Below the pieces are notes generated by a model. It had not been told where the DNA came from, searched no databases, and saw only the letters and a list, made by a program, of their open reading frames with translations. From Pycnococcus provasolii (lineage: Eukaryota > Chlorophyta > Pseudoscourfieldiophyceae > Pseudoscourfieldiales > Pycnococcaceae), in NCBI GenBank assembly GCA_938743325.2, contig OW568871.1:744001-808000 (forward strand): a stretch of 64,000 nucleotides of DNA, in the 5' to 3' direction. Below, piece after piece: positions 28,863 to 38,897 of the stretch (position 1 is the stretch's first letter; each line of letters begins with the position of its first letter). Both the position numbers and the translations under genes were made by a program.

Positions 28863-29471
28863 TTACTTTCCTTTCTTGCCTTCCTTGCGAAGAATCTGCT
28901 CGCCAAGGTAGTGCACACCCTTTCCCTTGTACGGCTCCGGAGGGCGGTACTTGCGGATATCCGCCGCGAACTGCGTGACCGTCTCCTTGTTTGCGCTGCT
29001 CAGCTTGATGTTAACTCCCTGCTTGTCCAGCTCTGCGGTGACACCCTCAGGGAACTCCATCTCCACGTCGTGGCTGAATCCAAGGCTGAGCGTAAGTCCC
29101 TTGCTTCCGTTCGCTTTCGCGCGATAGCCCACACCGATGAGCTGCAGGTTCACGTCGAACCCCTCGTGAACGCCAACGATAAGGTTGTTTGCGAGTGCCC
29201 GCGAAGTGCCGTGCAGTGCACTCGCCTGCCTCGTTTCTGCGCGCTTCTTCACGTTCACGACGCCGTCGCCCATCTCGAGCTCGACGAGTTGGTGGAAGGT
29301 GCGCGACAGTTCGCCCTTCGGTCCCTTGGCGGTGAGCGTCTGTCCGTTGAGCTTGACGTCGACGCCCTGCGGAATCTTCACGGGCTGCTTGCCGATGCGC
29401 GACTCGCCCGCGCGAGTCGTGACTAAGCGCCGGCTGTTCAGGCAACGGGTCACTCCAGTTGTCGCAGCCAT
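28863..29471 (-). CDS. RPL6: Plastid ribosomal protein uL6 (RPL6)
   Basis: 202 residues from the ATG at 29471; an upstream TTG is less likely. Residues 1-22 (MAATTGVTRCLNSRRLVTTR) are Arg/Thr/Ser-rich with almost no acids, a transit-peptide composition. The uL6 fold follows: SRIGKQPVKIPQGVDVKLNG, KGPKGELSRTF, RQASALHGTSRALANNL, LQLIGVGYRAKA, then YRPPEPYKGKGVHYLGEQIL and RKEGKKGK. These match nuclear-encoded chloroplast L6 (ETRRANQMHG, RPPEPYKGKGVKY, RRKEGKAGK) better than mitochondrial forms. It binds 23S rRNA near the sarcin-ricin loop. The gene lies tail to tail with PRCC (82 bp between stops), and its presence is one of the best signs of a plastid. Confidence 0.88.
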   Translation of the reverse strand: MAATTGVTRCLNSRRLVTTRAGESRIGKQPVKIPQGVDVKLNGQTLTAKGPKGELSRTFHQLVELEMGDGVVNVKKRAETRQASALHGTSRALANNLIVGVHEGFDVNLQLIGVGYRAKANGSKGLTLSLGFSHDVEMEFPEGVTAELDKQGVNIKLSSANKETVTQFAADIRKYRPPEPYKGKGVHYLGEQILRKEGKKGK

Positions 29472-30518
29472 GGCTAGTATGGTGTTGCAGTTGTTCAATG
29501 AGAGCGAGGCTGAAATTCAGGCCTGACCTGTGGCTGTGGCTCTAAGCCGCCTCGGAGCCGGACTGTGGATAGACTTCAGAAAGACTTCAGGCCCCGGCCC
29601 CGGGGGGATACCGGTTAGTCGGTTCTCACAACCAACCGGTATCCCCGTAAGAACCTCCGAAGAAGAGTTTCGGGTTTCCTTTTCTTCGTTCCATTTTCTT
29701 TTCTGGTTTTCGGGGTTTCCTGCTTTTCTGCTGTCGTGTTGGCAGAGCGGAAAAAGTGCGCAGGCCTTCGCCTTCGTAACGCACGAAAATAACCCTAGCT
29801 AAGGTTAGGACTATCGTAGCAAAATCAACCCATCCGAGCTGGAAGGCCATGGGTTGAAGGAAAAAACGCAAAAAAAAGCGCTATGAAATGTCCACACATT
29901 TGTAGGGTGGTCACTTTGCAAATACCACGTTCACCGGCTTTTGGACCGGTAAAATTTACATCTCTCGCCGCTTGAGAGGAGGAAACCAACCCACCTTTGA
30001 AGAATTCCCTCGTAGAATTCAATCGAGAAAAGTCCATATAATGAGCGATTCCTTCCTTATTACATGGCGGCACTCCATAAAATCCTCAACAATCTCTGAA
30101 GTTTTCTCGCTCTCACTCATCCTCAACAAGACACACACCATCATCTTGCAAGCCAAGGAGTTGAATTACATATTCACACACACACACACACAAAGTTTGA
30201 AAGTGAGCGAGCGTTGGCAAAGGAAAGGCTGAAAGGGTGCGCTTTTTCTTCCTCCAAGGCCTGTGGAGTACTATCATAGACTAGGAAATACGAGCCCTTT
30301 GGGATGGCGAAGTTCGTAGCACCATCGAGGGTGTTGTGTTGTCGGAACAAGGGTTTGTCGGACCGTAGTTCCAGCTCCGCACCGGCAGTCCCCTCCAAAG
30401 GTCCACCTGGTGGGGCAACCTGTCCGGCATCCGGGAGGGTTTTCCCCCCCGGGTTTGTTTTGAGGAGGCTCAACGCCTCTCTCACTTCCAGCTAACGAAC
30501 TATTGTTTTGGGCTCAGC
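29472..30518. other. 1-kb intergenic region with a hairpin
   Basis: No gene seen. A 13-bp inverted repeat, GGGGATACCGGTT at 29604-29616 and AACCGGTATCCCC at 29634-29646, encloses a 17-base loop and follows a GGCCCCGGCCCC tract. A CA run is at about 30176-30191. It acts as the shared upstream region of uL6 (-) and VDAC (+). Confidence 0.6.
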
Positions 30519-31630
30519 ATGGCGCCGCCGCTCTTCTCCAGCTTGTCGAAATGCGTCTCAGGTAATTACTAAGGTCCTTTACTTACTTCCTTTATTTATG
30601 GTCGTTATTGTTATTTTCTGGTCCTTGTCATTCTTCCTTCCTTGTTCGTGTGATGTCGTGTGTTGTATTGAGGACGTTCATGCGTTCGGGCTAGGGTCTT
30701 TCTTCCAGGATCTTGAGGACCCGTGCCGTGCCTTTTGCTTTTGCTTTCGCGTGTTGTATTTGAGGTTGGGCACAACACAACAATAACTCACCAATGAACC
30801 ACACACGATGCACACACAACAAACCAAACCAAACCAAACCATCTTTTTCTTTTTTGTTTGCAGACGTCCTTAGCGGCTTCTCGTACGATGCGCGGCTGAG
30901 CCAGCCCATCTCCGTCTACAGCGCGCCGCTCACGCTCAAGGTTGCGCAGAAGAAGGCGGATGCCCCCGCAACCTTCGAGGTTGTGCACAGCACAACCGTC
31001 GCCGACGCCAAGTTGGAGACGACCGTAACAGGAGGCGGCGATGTCAACATCAAGGCGACACACGCGAAGCTCCTCAGCAACATGAAGCTTACCGCGTCGA
31101 CGGACCTCGGCAGCGCGAAAATTGAGTCGGAGTACACGGGCATCAGCGACATGGCGGTGAAGGTTGTCGCCAACCTGCCAAGCGCGAAGTGCGAAGGAAG
31201 CATCACCAAAGAGCTGGGTAAGGTGGCGGGCGGACCTCTGACGGTGGGTATGGAAGTTGGCGGAAATGCGTCCAACGGCAAGCTGACGAAGCTCGGCTTT
31301 GGCGCGCTCTACGGCCACGGAGGGTACAACCTCGCGGCTTCTCTGACGGACAAGGGCGACACACTCAAGGTTGGATGCGCGACATCCGCGTACAGCGGAA
31401 CGGTGGCGGCGGAGGTGGTGTACAAAATGAGCAAGACGAGCATCGTCGGAACAGCCGGCTACGCGACGACTCTCGCGACGGGTGAGAAGTTGAAGACGAC
31501 CGTGGACTCGAGCGGCACCGCGGCGTGCTCGCTTGGCCTGACGTCTGGACCGAGCAGCGTGACGCTGTGCTCGTCCATGGGCGTCGACTTCGGCCCGCCT
31601 AAGGTTGGCGTGAAGATTGAGCGCAAGTGA
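30519..31630 (+). CDS. VDAC: Voltage-dependent anion channel (mitochondrial porin), two exons
   Basis: Exons 30519-30561 and 30864-31630 with a 302-nt intron (GTAATT...TTGCAG) that interrupts a GAC codon; the product is 269 residues. The N-terminal helix MAPPLFSSLSKCVSDVLSGF precedes a series of alternating-hydrophobic strands (LTLKVAQKKA, KLETTVTGGGDVNIKATH, GSAKIESEYTG, GYNLAASLTDKGDTLKV, and the final VGVKIERK), as in the 19-strand Porin_3 barrel. It should carry ATP/ADP and other metabolites across the outer mitochondrial membrane. Length is slightly short of the usual 275-285. The GLK/ATP-binding glycine motif is not obvious. Joining at TCAG|ACG keeps the frame exactly; no other in-frame start lies before exon 2. 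Confidence 0.85.
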
Positions 31631-31796
31631 GAAGAGAGCTAGCTGTGTGAAAATGTCTACGCATCTTTTTATATGAAGAAAAGTGAAAGTGAAAGTGGCG
31701 GTGAGGTGAGTTAACAGGACGAAGTAACGAACACTGATTAAGAACTATGAAATAGTCGATGAATTATACTGCGGGATGGGAGGAGGATGGGAGTAG

Positions 31797-31824
31797 CCCT
31801 AACCCTAACCCTAACCCTAACCCT
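31797..31824 (+). repeat. CCCTAA telomere-like array upstream of RRP5
   Basis: CCCT followed by four AACCCT units, 237 bp before the RRP5 ATG and 167 bp after the VDAC stop. Confidence 0.9.
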
Positions 31825-32060
31825 CACTCGTGCTACGATAGTACTGTCGGATCCCCTTGGACTCTGGCGGCGCTTCACGTTCCCTCCCTCCCTTTTGTGA
31901 CTGCTTTGCTTTTCATTCTCCCCCGGCGGCGCCCTCGCACTCGTCGGCCTCCCACGTGTTAACAGTGTCGTCGTCTTCTTAATTTGCGACTGGAGAGGTT
32001 TGCATTCTCTTTCTTGTATTAAACATATAAAAGAGTCTTGGAGTGGCACGAAAGGCATAC

Positions 32061-35000
32061 ATGGACGACTCTCTGCCGCTCTTCCCCCGCGGAGGGGGCG
32101 GCGCCAGCGATGCCTCCGCACGCACGTCATCCGCATCGAAAAAGCGTGCTGCTTCGGGGACGCGTACGCACGCATCGGCGTCACACTCCAAACAAACCAA
32201 GGCGCGAAGATCGTTGTTGAACATCTCGCGCAGAGACGAAGACGTGCAGGAGGAGCTCGCATCCTTGGCGGATGACGACCTGCCGCTCGCGGCGATGGCG
32301 GCGTCGAGCGCGGAGCTGGAGTCCATCACCGCCGCGTCGTCGAAGAAAATCGTCGGCACGCTGCGTTTTCACAAACTCGTTCCGGGCATGAAACTGCTTG
32401 GGTGCATCACCTCCATCACGCCGCAAGGTGTCGTCGTCGCGCTGCCGCAGGGACTCAAAGGATTTTGCACGCTGCGCGAGGCGTGCGAGCGAAGTCTCGT
32501 GGAGGCGGCTTACGCGCACGGAGACGGGAACCTCGCCGTGCACATGCGAAACGCCGTCGCCGCGTCGTTTCCCATCGGCGCGTTCGTTCCGTGCATTGTC
32601 AGCGACATCTCAGAAGACGACGGCGACGACGGCGAGCAGACGGTAGCTGCAGACGCCACGGAGAATGGCGGCGACGAGAGGATGGGGAAACGCAAGCGCG
32701 CGCGGCGCGTGCTGGTATCGTTCCGGCTCGCCAAGCTGCGAAAAAGGTGCAGCGCGGCGTCGCTCGCACGCGGGCGGGCTGTGATAGCTGCCGTTGTGAG
32801 CGCGGAGGATCACGGGTACGCCGTTTCTCTTGGCATCAACGGATGCACGAGCTTCCTCCCGTACTCCACCATCCCCCAGGGATCGCCGAGGCTGCCCGCC
32901 GGTGCGATCGTGCGCACTGCCGTGACGTCCATTAGAAAGCGCGGGGCGGCGGGCGTGCACGTGGAGGTGAAGCTCGTCGGTGGCGATGCGCGCGGGCACT
33001 CGCTGGCAGAGGATGCGGGTGTGACGCTCGACGAGCTCGTGCCCGGCGATGTCGTGAACGCGACTGTGTCGCGCGTTCTTGCCGATGGCATGCATGCCAC
33101 CTTCTGCTCCTTCTTCCGAGCGACTGTCGACGCCTTTCATCTCACAACTCCTGGCGCATCGCTATCCGAATACGCCGTGGGCCAGAAGCACGCCGCGGTC
33201 ATCCTCTCCGTGGACGCGGCTGCGAAGGAGGTGCGCCTCAGTCTGCTGGAGGAGCACGTGCGCTCGCAGCTATGTGCAACCGCAGGTCCGCACGCGCTCA
33301 CGGGATCTCCGGACGAGTACGCCGCGGCGGTACGCGCGGCACTCTCCGGTGATGCGGCGACGAGCACCGCGCTGCCCGGCGTGGGCACGAAGATGGAGAA
33401 CCTCGTGGTGGCGCGTACCGAGGAGAAAGTTGGGCTCGTCTTGCGCATGGGCGAGGATGGAGGGTTCGCATTCGTGCACGTATCTCACGTGTCAGCGCAG
33501 GAGGTGAGCAAGCTCGCGAAGCGCTTCCCAATCGGCGCGCTGATTGCTAACCCGGCGCGTGTGATCGACGTGCGGCCAATGGAGCACGTCGTCGCTATGT
33601 CGATGCTCCCGGAGGATGTCAGCAACGACAACCTCATGACGCCAATCCACACCTTCGCACCTGGCGACCTCGTGCAGGGATGCGTGGTGCGCGGCTACTC
33701 GAAGCGTAAGGGCGTACTGCACATCACGGTGGGAGGGAAGCACTTTGGCTTTGTGCCAACAAACTGGATGGATGCCATGCGCAGATTGGCCTTTCTCGAG
33801 ACGGGTGAGGAGTTCGAAGACGGCGGTCGCGACGACGACGATGACGACGACGACGACGACAATTATAATAAGAACGAATCGGGAGCACGGGCATCGCTGA
33901 AATCCTCCGCGCGTGGTTCTAAAAAGGAGATGGCACGCCTCGCCAAGAGAGAACGCGCGAGGCAACTCGCTATGAAAAGGCAGAAGCGGCTGCAACGCAG
34001 CCTGTACCAACCTGGTGAGCTGATTAGCGTGCGCATCGTCTCGGTAGACTACGAACGCCGAAGGCTGAAGTGCGCGACGATGAAGGAACTCGTCGGCAGC
34101 AATCTTGCGGTGGTTGGCGATACTCCGCTCGAGCTTTCGGGCGACGAGCATCCCGCGCGAGCATTCACGAATGCGGAGCTGCGCGCGAGCGATGTGTGGG
34201 CGCACGGTGTTGTGACAGGCGTGCTCGACAGCCCAAAGCCAATGGTATTCGTCGCGTTCTACGGGCGCGCCAAGGGACTCGCGAGCGGCGTGGAGACGCT
34301 TGGACTTGGCGAAGGAGAGCGGCCGAGCGATATGTTCAAGGTGGGGCGCGTCACGCGCGTGCGCCTGCACGCACGACTCGTGGGCAAGCGCTACCGCGAT
34401 GAGCAGATGTATGCGCTGTCGTACGTGCCACGCAGCGAGGAGGAAATTATGGCTGCATCTGCTCTGGGCAAGCGGGATGCCGCCACGGCGGGATCCGACG
34501 AGCCGCGCGCGAAGCGAAGTCGTGCTTCGCTTCAGGTGGGCGACGCGTGCTCTGGCACCGTGAAGGACTGCGACGCCACCACAGGCGTCATTCGACTGAA
34601 GATGGACAGCGGTGACGGCGCGGCGGGCTTGCTCGATCGCGCACACATTGTTGATCACGTGGGCATGCGCGACATGGAGTGGGGCTCTCTCGCACCCGGC
34701 TCTCGGATCGACGGGCTGAGAGTTCTCGCGCGTCGGTCGGCAACTGGCACGGTTGTGGTCACGGCAAAGTCGACAATAACAGCTGCCATGGCTGATAGCG
34801 CATCATTTCCCTGGTCCTTGCCTCGACGCGCAGATGAGCTGCAGGTTGGACGGATGTGCGTCGGCTACGTGCGCAAGATTATGTACGCCAAGGGCGAGGG
34901 AACGGTCGTTGGCCTTCTCGTCGCATTCCAGGGTGCGCTGTGCGGCTTCGCAAGACCGAGCGAGCTTGTTGTGTACCCAGACATGGCCATCGGCCGCATG

Positions 35001-38000
35001 ATTCCCGAGAACAGCGACGACGATACAGACGAAGATTTGTCGTACGATATGCTCGTCGGTGCGTCGGTGCTCTGTCGTGTCAAGGAGGCTGGCGTTCGAG
35101 GTGGGGACGGTGACAGGGCACGCAGTGCGGTTCTCGAGATTCTCGCCGTGGAGGGTGGTGCACCTGCAGCTGGGCGCGCGGAGGGAACGACGCCAGTAGC
35201 TTCGCTTCTCGAGCGATCTAGCGACGACGAGCTTGCGATCCGACGGTTTGCCACGCAGTCCCTCGACGCGCTGCTGCGAGCCACAGGGAGCGGTGACGGA
35301 GACGGAGACTTTCCACCACCCGGTGCCACGGTCTCTGTGCGTTCGGTGGAGCAGATTGACGGCATCGGCGGTACCCTTGTTCTCGGCGAGCTTGGACTGC
35401 GATCTAAGACGACAAAGAAGAAGGGCGTAGATCGCTTTCCCAACGTCGCGACCGTGGCTTGCAACGCGGAAGACGTGGAGGTGGGCGAGGGTGCTCAGGC
35501 GCGGCGCGCTCGCGTATTGAACGTGAATGCGTCGGATCGTGTCGTGGACGTTTGGTACTTGGACGGCAAAGCTAAGGAGGAGATGGAGGATGACGGCGCA
35601 AGTGCGGTGGCCAAGCTCCGCGACGGTGGAAGGTACCATGCCACGATTGCTCTCATCAAGCAAGGACTGGGCTACGGCTGCGCTTTCGTGGGCCGCGACG
35701 CGGCGAAGGCGCGCGACACCGCCGACGAAGGCAGTATGCCGCTGTGCTATTTCGCACTTCGAGGCGGTGTGAACACATCGCTGGACGTTGGCGATGCAGT
35801 GACTGTGGAGCTGGCTGCCGACGGCGTTTCGGCATGCGACGAGCGCGGTGGACGCGTGCTCGGGCAGCTCATTTCCGTTGACCGCCAGCTGCCGAACGGC
35901 GATGAAGCGATTGCCGGACCATCGAGCGGCGTGGGTGCGCAGCCAGCGCCAAGGCGAATGTTTGCATCGTCCGCACGCCCAGGTGCCGCGGTGGTACCCG
36001 CCGTCGTCGCGACGCCTGTCCAGCTCGTAGGCGGTTCCTACGCATCCGTCGAGATGGCGTCCGGTCCCGCCCTAGCGCACATCCTGCACGTGGCGACGGC
36101 CAAGGCTGTGCGCAAATCTCTGTCCGTGTCCGACAGCAGCCCCGATGGTTCTTTGGTGTCTGCGTCAAGTCTCGTCGAGGCTGGCCACGAGGTGGAGCTC
36201 GCGTCGCTTCGGCGTGGGACGGTTGCCGGTGGTGGAGGTATGAAGTCGACGAGCATTCTCGCCCTGCGCGGTGAGAAAGAGGGACACCAGGCTGCGGAGG
36301 CTGTGCTTCGCGTGGGCAAGGTGCGTGGCCGTAAAGGCGGCTTTCCTGCCGTCGAAGCCGTATCGTCGGACGCGCTTGCCACGGGAGACGTCGTCGTGGG
36401 CGTCGTCGAGAGCCTCGCCGATGACGAGACGCACGGCGTCATCGTCAGCCTGTGCGACGGCGTGCGCGGAATTGTCGCGCTCGTCGACTCGTTCCGAGAG
36501 AGCCCGCAGCCGGACGACGTGCACGTAGCACCACTGTCACGTCGCATGCCCGTTGGCGCCCTCGTCGCGTGCCGCGTGCTGTCTCGCACGCTGCGCCCGC
36601 CGAGACTTGCGCTGAGCATGAACGTCGCGTCGTCCTTTGACGAAGATGGCATGGATGCCGAGGGTGGCGAGCCGCCGTCGCGCGTGGGCGAGATCGTGCG
36701 CGGCACCGTCAGGCGGATCACCGACGACGCGTGCTCTGCAGAACTTGCCATTGACGGCGGCAGCCGTGCTCGCGTGGACCTCTTCGATCTGTCCGATGGC
36801 GCGCTCGTCTCCAACCCGCTCGCTCGCGCGGATGCGGATCCGCCGCTCACCTCTCGTCCCGACTGCGTCGTGGTTGCGCGCGTGCTGAGGGACAACGGCG
36901 AAGGTCGCATCGACGTCTCTCTAAAGCCAAGCCTGGGAGGTGCCGGGGCTGAGGAGGCGTTCAGCTTGGTTGACGGCGACGTGCGAAAGGGAAAGGCTGC
37001 GCGCGTTCTGATGGCGACACCTCGCGTTGGCGCCGTGCGCCTTGCAGCCGTCAAGGCGAGTGGTCCCAAGGGTGTGTTTGTGCGCCTCGCGGATGGCGTT
37101 GATGCTCGCTGCCTGCTGAAGAATCTGAGCCACCGCCGCGTGACGAATGTCGCCAAGACATTCTTCCGTGGAAAGATGGTTGCGTGCCGCGTGCTTTCGT
37201 GCGACGTGGACACTGGGCGCGTGGAGGTGGAGTTCCGATCGACGGAGGAGCTTGGCGACGTGTCGCAGCTGAGTGTGGACGACATCAGGAGAGTGGCTGA
37301 GGACGTGTGGAAGCCGTTGGAGGCTTACAACGAGGGCGAGCCCGTTCGCGGCGTGGTGACTCGCGTGGAGAAATTTGGCGTGTTTGTTCGCGTCGCGGGC
37401 TCGAGCGACGTGACTGGGCTGGTGCATCGCTCTCACGTCGGAGGGAGCATGGCACAGATTGTTGTGGGCACGGATGTGAGCTGCGTTGTATTGGCGGTGG
37501 ATGCGGAGAAGCGAAAGATGGCGCTGAGCATGGATTTGGAGCAGCATCATTTGGATGGAGATGGTGAGGAGGAGGAGGAGGAGGAGGATGGTTTGGAGGA
37601 GGAGGAAGATGATTTGGAGGAGGAGGAGGACGATTTGGAGGAAGATGACATGGAGGAGGAGGAGGAGGACGACGACGACGACGACGGAGAGGAGGAGGAG
37701 GAGGAGGAGGAGGAGGAGGATGCCCATTTCGGAGTGGACACGTCAGCCTTGATGACTCTCGACGCCGTGGCAGGCGAAGGAGGAAATGCCGCATCCCTGC
37801 TTACGGGAAGCGGCGCCTTTGACTTTGATGCGACACTAGACGCTGAAATGGACAACGGTGCAGCGGAGGATGTGGACATGCAGACGGACGCCCCGCTGGA
37901 TCCCGCGGCGGAGGCGAGACGTAAGAAGAAGGAGCGCAAGGATCGCGAGCGTCGTGCGCTCGAGCACGAGACTCGCCTTCGACGGGAGATGGGCGGAGGT

Positions 38001-38852
38001 GAGTCGCGCGTTCCGTCGAGTGCCGAGGACTTTGAGGAGCTCGTCGCGCAGAGCCCGGAGAGCAGCTATTTGTGGGTGAGGTACATGGCGTTTGCGCTCG
38101 GGACGGGCGATGCATCGCTGGCTCGACGCATCGTCGAGCGCGCTCTCGCGTCGGTGCCGCTCGAGGAGACGAGCGAGCGATTCAATTTATTCGTCGCGAG
38201 GCTGAATCTTGAAAAGCAGCACGGCGACGCCGCAAGCATGAAGGCTGCTGTCATGGAGGCGTGCGCGAGGAGTGACGAGAAGCGCATCCTGGTGGCGCTG
38301 TTTGCGATTGAGCAGAAGCATGGCGACGTCGAGGGCATGTCCGCCGCATCGGCCAGACTTGTGAAAAGGTTTGGCGCAAGCTGCAAGGCTTGGGTGAAAA
38401 CGTACATGGCTGCACTCAGTGCTTCCAAGGGCACCGACGACGTTCTTGCGCGTGCGATGACGAGGCTGCCGACGCGAAAGCACGTCAAGTTCCTGTCGGC
38501 ATGTGCCGCGCACGCGTGCGGGGAGGACGAAATGGAAGCTGGCCGAGGCTTGTACGAAAAATTGGTTGCGACGTACCCCAAGAGGCTTGATGTCTGGCTG
38601 CGTTACGCGGATGCGGAGGAGAAGCTTTGCGTGCACGCACCGAGCGACGAGCATCGGCGAAGGGTTCGCGCGCTGTACGCACGCATCGAGACGATGCCAC
38701 TGCCGGTGAAGAAAATGAAGACAGTATTTCAGAATGAACTGAAATTTGAGACGTCCAAGAGCGGCGAGAAGAATGAGAGCAGGAGGAACGCGAGGTGCGA
38801 GGATGTGAAGAAGCGTGCCATGGCGTGGGTGGACGAGAACACGAATGAATAG
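32061..38852 (+). CDS. RRP5: Ribosome biogenesis factor RRP5 (PDCD11)
   Basis: A single 6,792-bp frame, 2,263 residues, close to other RRP5 proteins (about 1,700-1,900) but longer. The N-terminal 85 residues are basic and disordered. At least ten S1 RNA-binding repeats follow (for example PGMKLLGCITSITPQGVVVA, PGDVVNATVSRVLADGMHAT, GEPVRGVVTRVEKFGVFVRV). An acidic tract of more than 50 Glu/Asp is coded at about 37560-37725. Then come HAT/TPR-type helices: FEELVAQSPESSYLWVRYMAF, RLDVWLRYADAEEKL, and LPVKKMKTVFQNELKFE, the last a clear RRP5 end motif. RRP5 acts in the nucleolus in both 18S and 5.8S/27S pre-rRNA cleavage. The ATG at 32061 was chosen over an in-frame GTG at 32043. No intron. Confidence 0.95.
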   Translation: MDDSLPLFPRGGGGASDASARTSSASKKRAASGTRTHASASHSKQTKARRSLLNISRRDEDVQEELASLADDDLPLAAMAASSAELESITAASSKKIVGTLRFHKLVPGMKLLGCITSITPQGVVVALPQGLKGFCTLREACERSLVEAAYAHGDGNLAVHMRNAVAASFPIGAFVPCIVSDISEDDGDDGEQTVAADATENGGDERMGKRKRARRVLVSFRLAKLRKRCSAASLARGRAVIAAVVSAEDHGYAVSLGINGCTSFLPYSTIPQGSPRLPAGAIVRTAVTSIRKRGAAGVHVEVKLVGGDARGHSLAEDAGVTLDELVPGDVVNATVSRVLADGMHATFCSFFRATVDAFHLTTPGASLSEYAVGQKHAAVILSVDAAAKEVRLSLLEEHVRSQLCATAGPHALTGSPDEYAAAVRAALSGDAATSTALPGVGTKMENLVVARTEEKVGLVLRMGEDGGFAFVHVSHVSAQEVSKLAKRFPIGALIANPARVIDVRPMEHVVAMSMLPEDVSNDNLMTPIHTFAPGDLVQGCVVRGYSKRKGVLHITVGGKHFGFVPTNWMDAMRRLAFLETGEEFEDGGRDDDDDDDDDDNYNKNESGARASLKSSARGSKKEMARLAKRERARQLAMKRQKRLQRSLYQPGELISVRIVSVDYERRRLKCATMKELVGSNLAVVGDTPLELSGDEHPARAFTNAELRASDVWAHGVVTGVLDSPKPMVFVAFYGRAKGLASGVETLGLGEGERPSDMFKVGRVTRVRLHARLVGKRYRDEQMYALSYVPRSEEEIMAASALGKRDAATAGSDEPRAKRSRASLQVGDACSGTVKDCDATTGVIRLKMDSGDGAAGLLDRAHIVDHVGMRDMEWGSLAPGSRIDGLRVLARRSATGTVVVTAKSTITAAMADSASFPWSLPRRADELQVGRMCVGYVRKIMYAKGEGTVVGLLVAFQGALCGFARPSELVVYPDMAIGRMIPENSDDDTDEDLSYDMLVGASVLCRVKEAGVRGGDGDRARSAVLEILAVEGGAPAAGRAEGTTPVASLLERSSDDELAIRRFATQSLDALLRATGSGDGDGDFPPPGATVSVRSVEQIDGIGGTLVLGELGLRSKTTKKKGVDRFPNVATVACNAEDVEVGEGAQARRARVLNVNASDRVVDVWYLDGKAKEEMEDDGASAVAKLRDGGRYHATIALIKQGLGYGCAFVGRDAAKARDTADEGSMPLCYFALRGGVNTSLDVGDAVTVELAADGVSACDERGGRVLGQLISVDRQLPNGDEAIAGPSSGVGAQPAPRRMFASSARPGAAVVPAVVATPVQLVGGSYASVEMASGPALAHILHVATAKAVRKSLSVSDSSPDGSLVSASSLVEAGHEVELASLRRGTVAGGGGMKSTSILALRGEKEGHQAAEAVLRVGKVRGRKGGFPAVEAVSSDALATGDVVVGVVESLADDETHGVIVSLCDGVRGIVALVDSFRESPQPDDVHVAPLSRRMPVGALVACRVLSRTLRPPRLALSMNVASSFDEDGMDAEGGEPPSRVGEIVRGTVRRITDDACSAELAIDGGSRARVDLFDLSDGALVSNPLARADADPPLTSRPDCVVVARVLRDNGEGRIDVSLKPSLGGAGAEEAFSLVDGDVRKGKAARVLMATPRVGAVRLAAVKASGPKGVFVRLADGVDARCLLKNLSHRRVTNVAKTFFRGKMVACRVLSCDVDTGRVEVEFRSTEELGDVSQLSVDDIRRVAEDVWKPLEAYNEGEPVRGVVTRVEKFGVFVRVAGSSDVTGLVHRSHVGGSMAQIVVGTDVSCVVLAVDAEKRKMALSMDLEQHHLDGDGEEEEEEEDGLEEEEDDLEEEEDDLEEDDMEEEEEDDDDDDGEEEEEEEEEEDAHFGVDTSALMTLDAVAGEGGNAASLLTGSGAFDFDATLDAEMDNGAAEDVDMQTDAPLDPAAEARRKKKERKDRERRALEHETRLRREMGGGESRVPSSAEDFEELVAQSPESSYLWVRYMAFALGTGDASLARRIVERALASVPLEETSERFNLFVARLNLEKQHGDAASMKAAVMEACARSDEKRILVALFAIEQKHGDVEGMSAASARLVKRFGASCKAWVKTYMAALSASKGTDDVLARAMTRLPTRKHVKFLSACAAHACGEDEMEAGRGLYEKLVATYPKRLDVWLRYADAEEKLCVHAPSDEHRRRVRALYARIETMPLPVKKMKTVFQNELKFETSKSGEKNESRRNARCEDVKKRAMAWVDENTNE

Positions 38853-38897
38853 TACTATGTAAACTTTCTTACTTTCTTTTTCCTTATTATTCATAAC

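Noticed and set aside
29530-29871. Short frames on both strands near 29.6 kb
   Set aside because: Low complexity around the hairpin and no conserved motif.
36038-37285. 415-codon minus-strand frame inside RRP5
   Set aside because: Antisense shadow with Ser/Thr/Arg bias; no domain.
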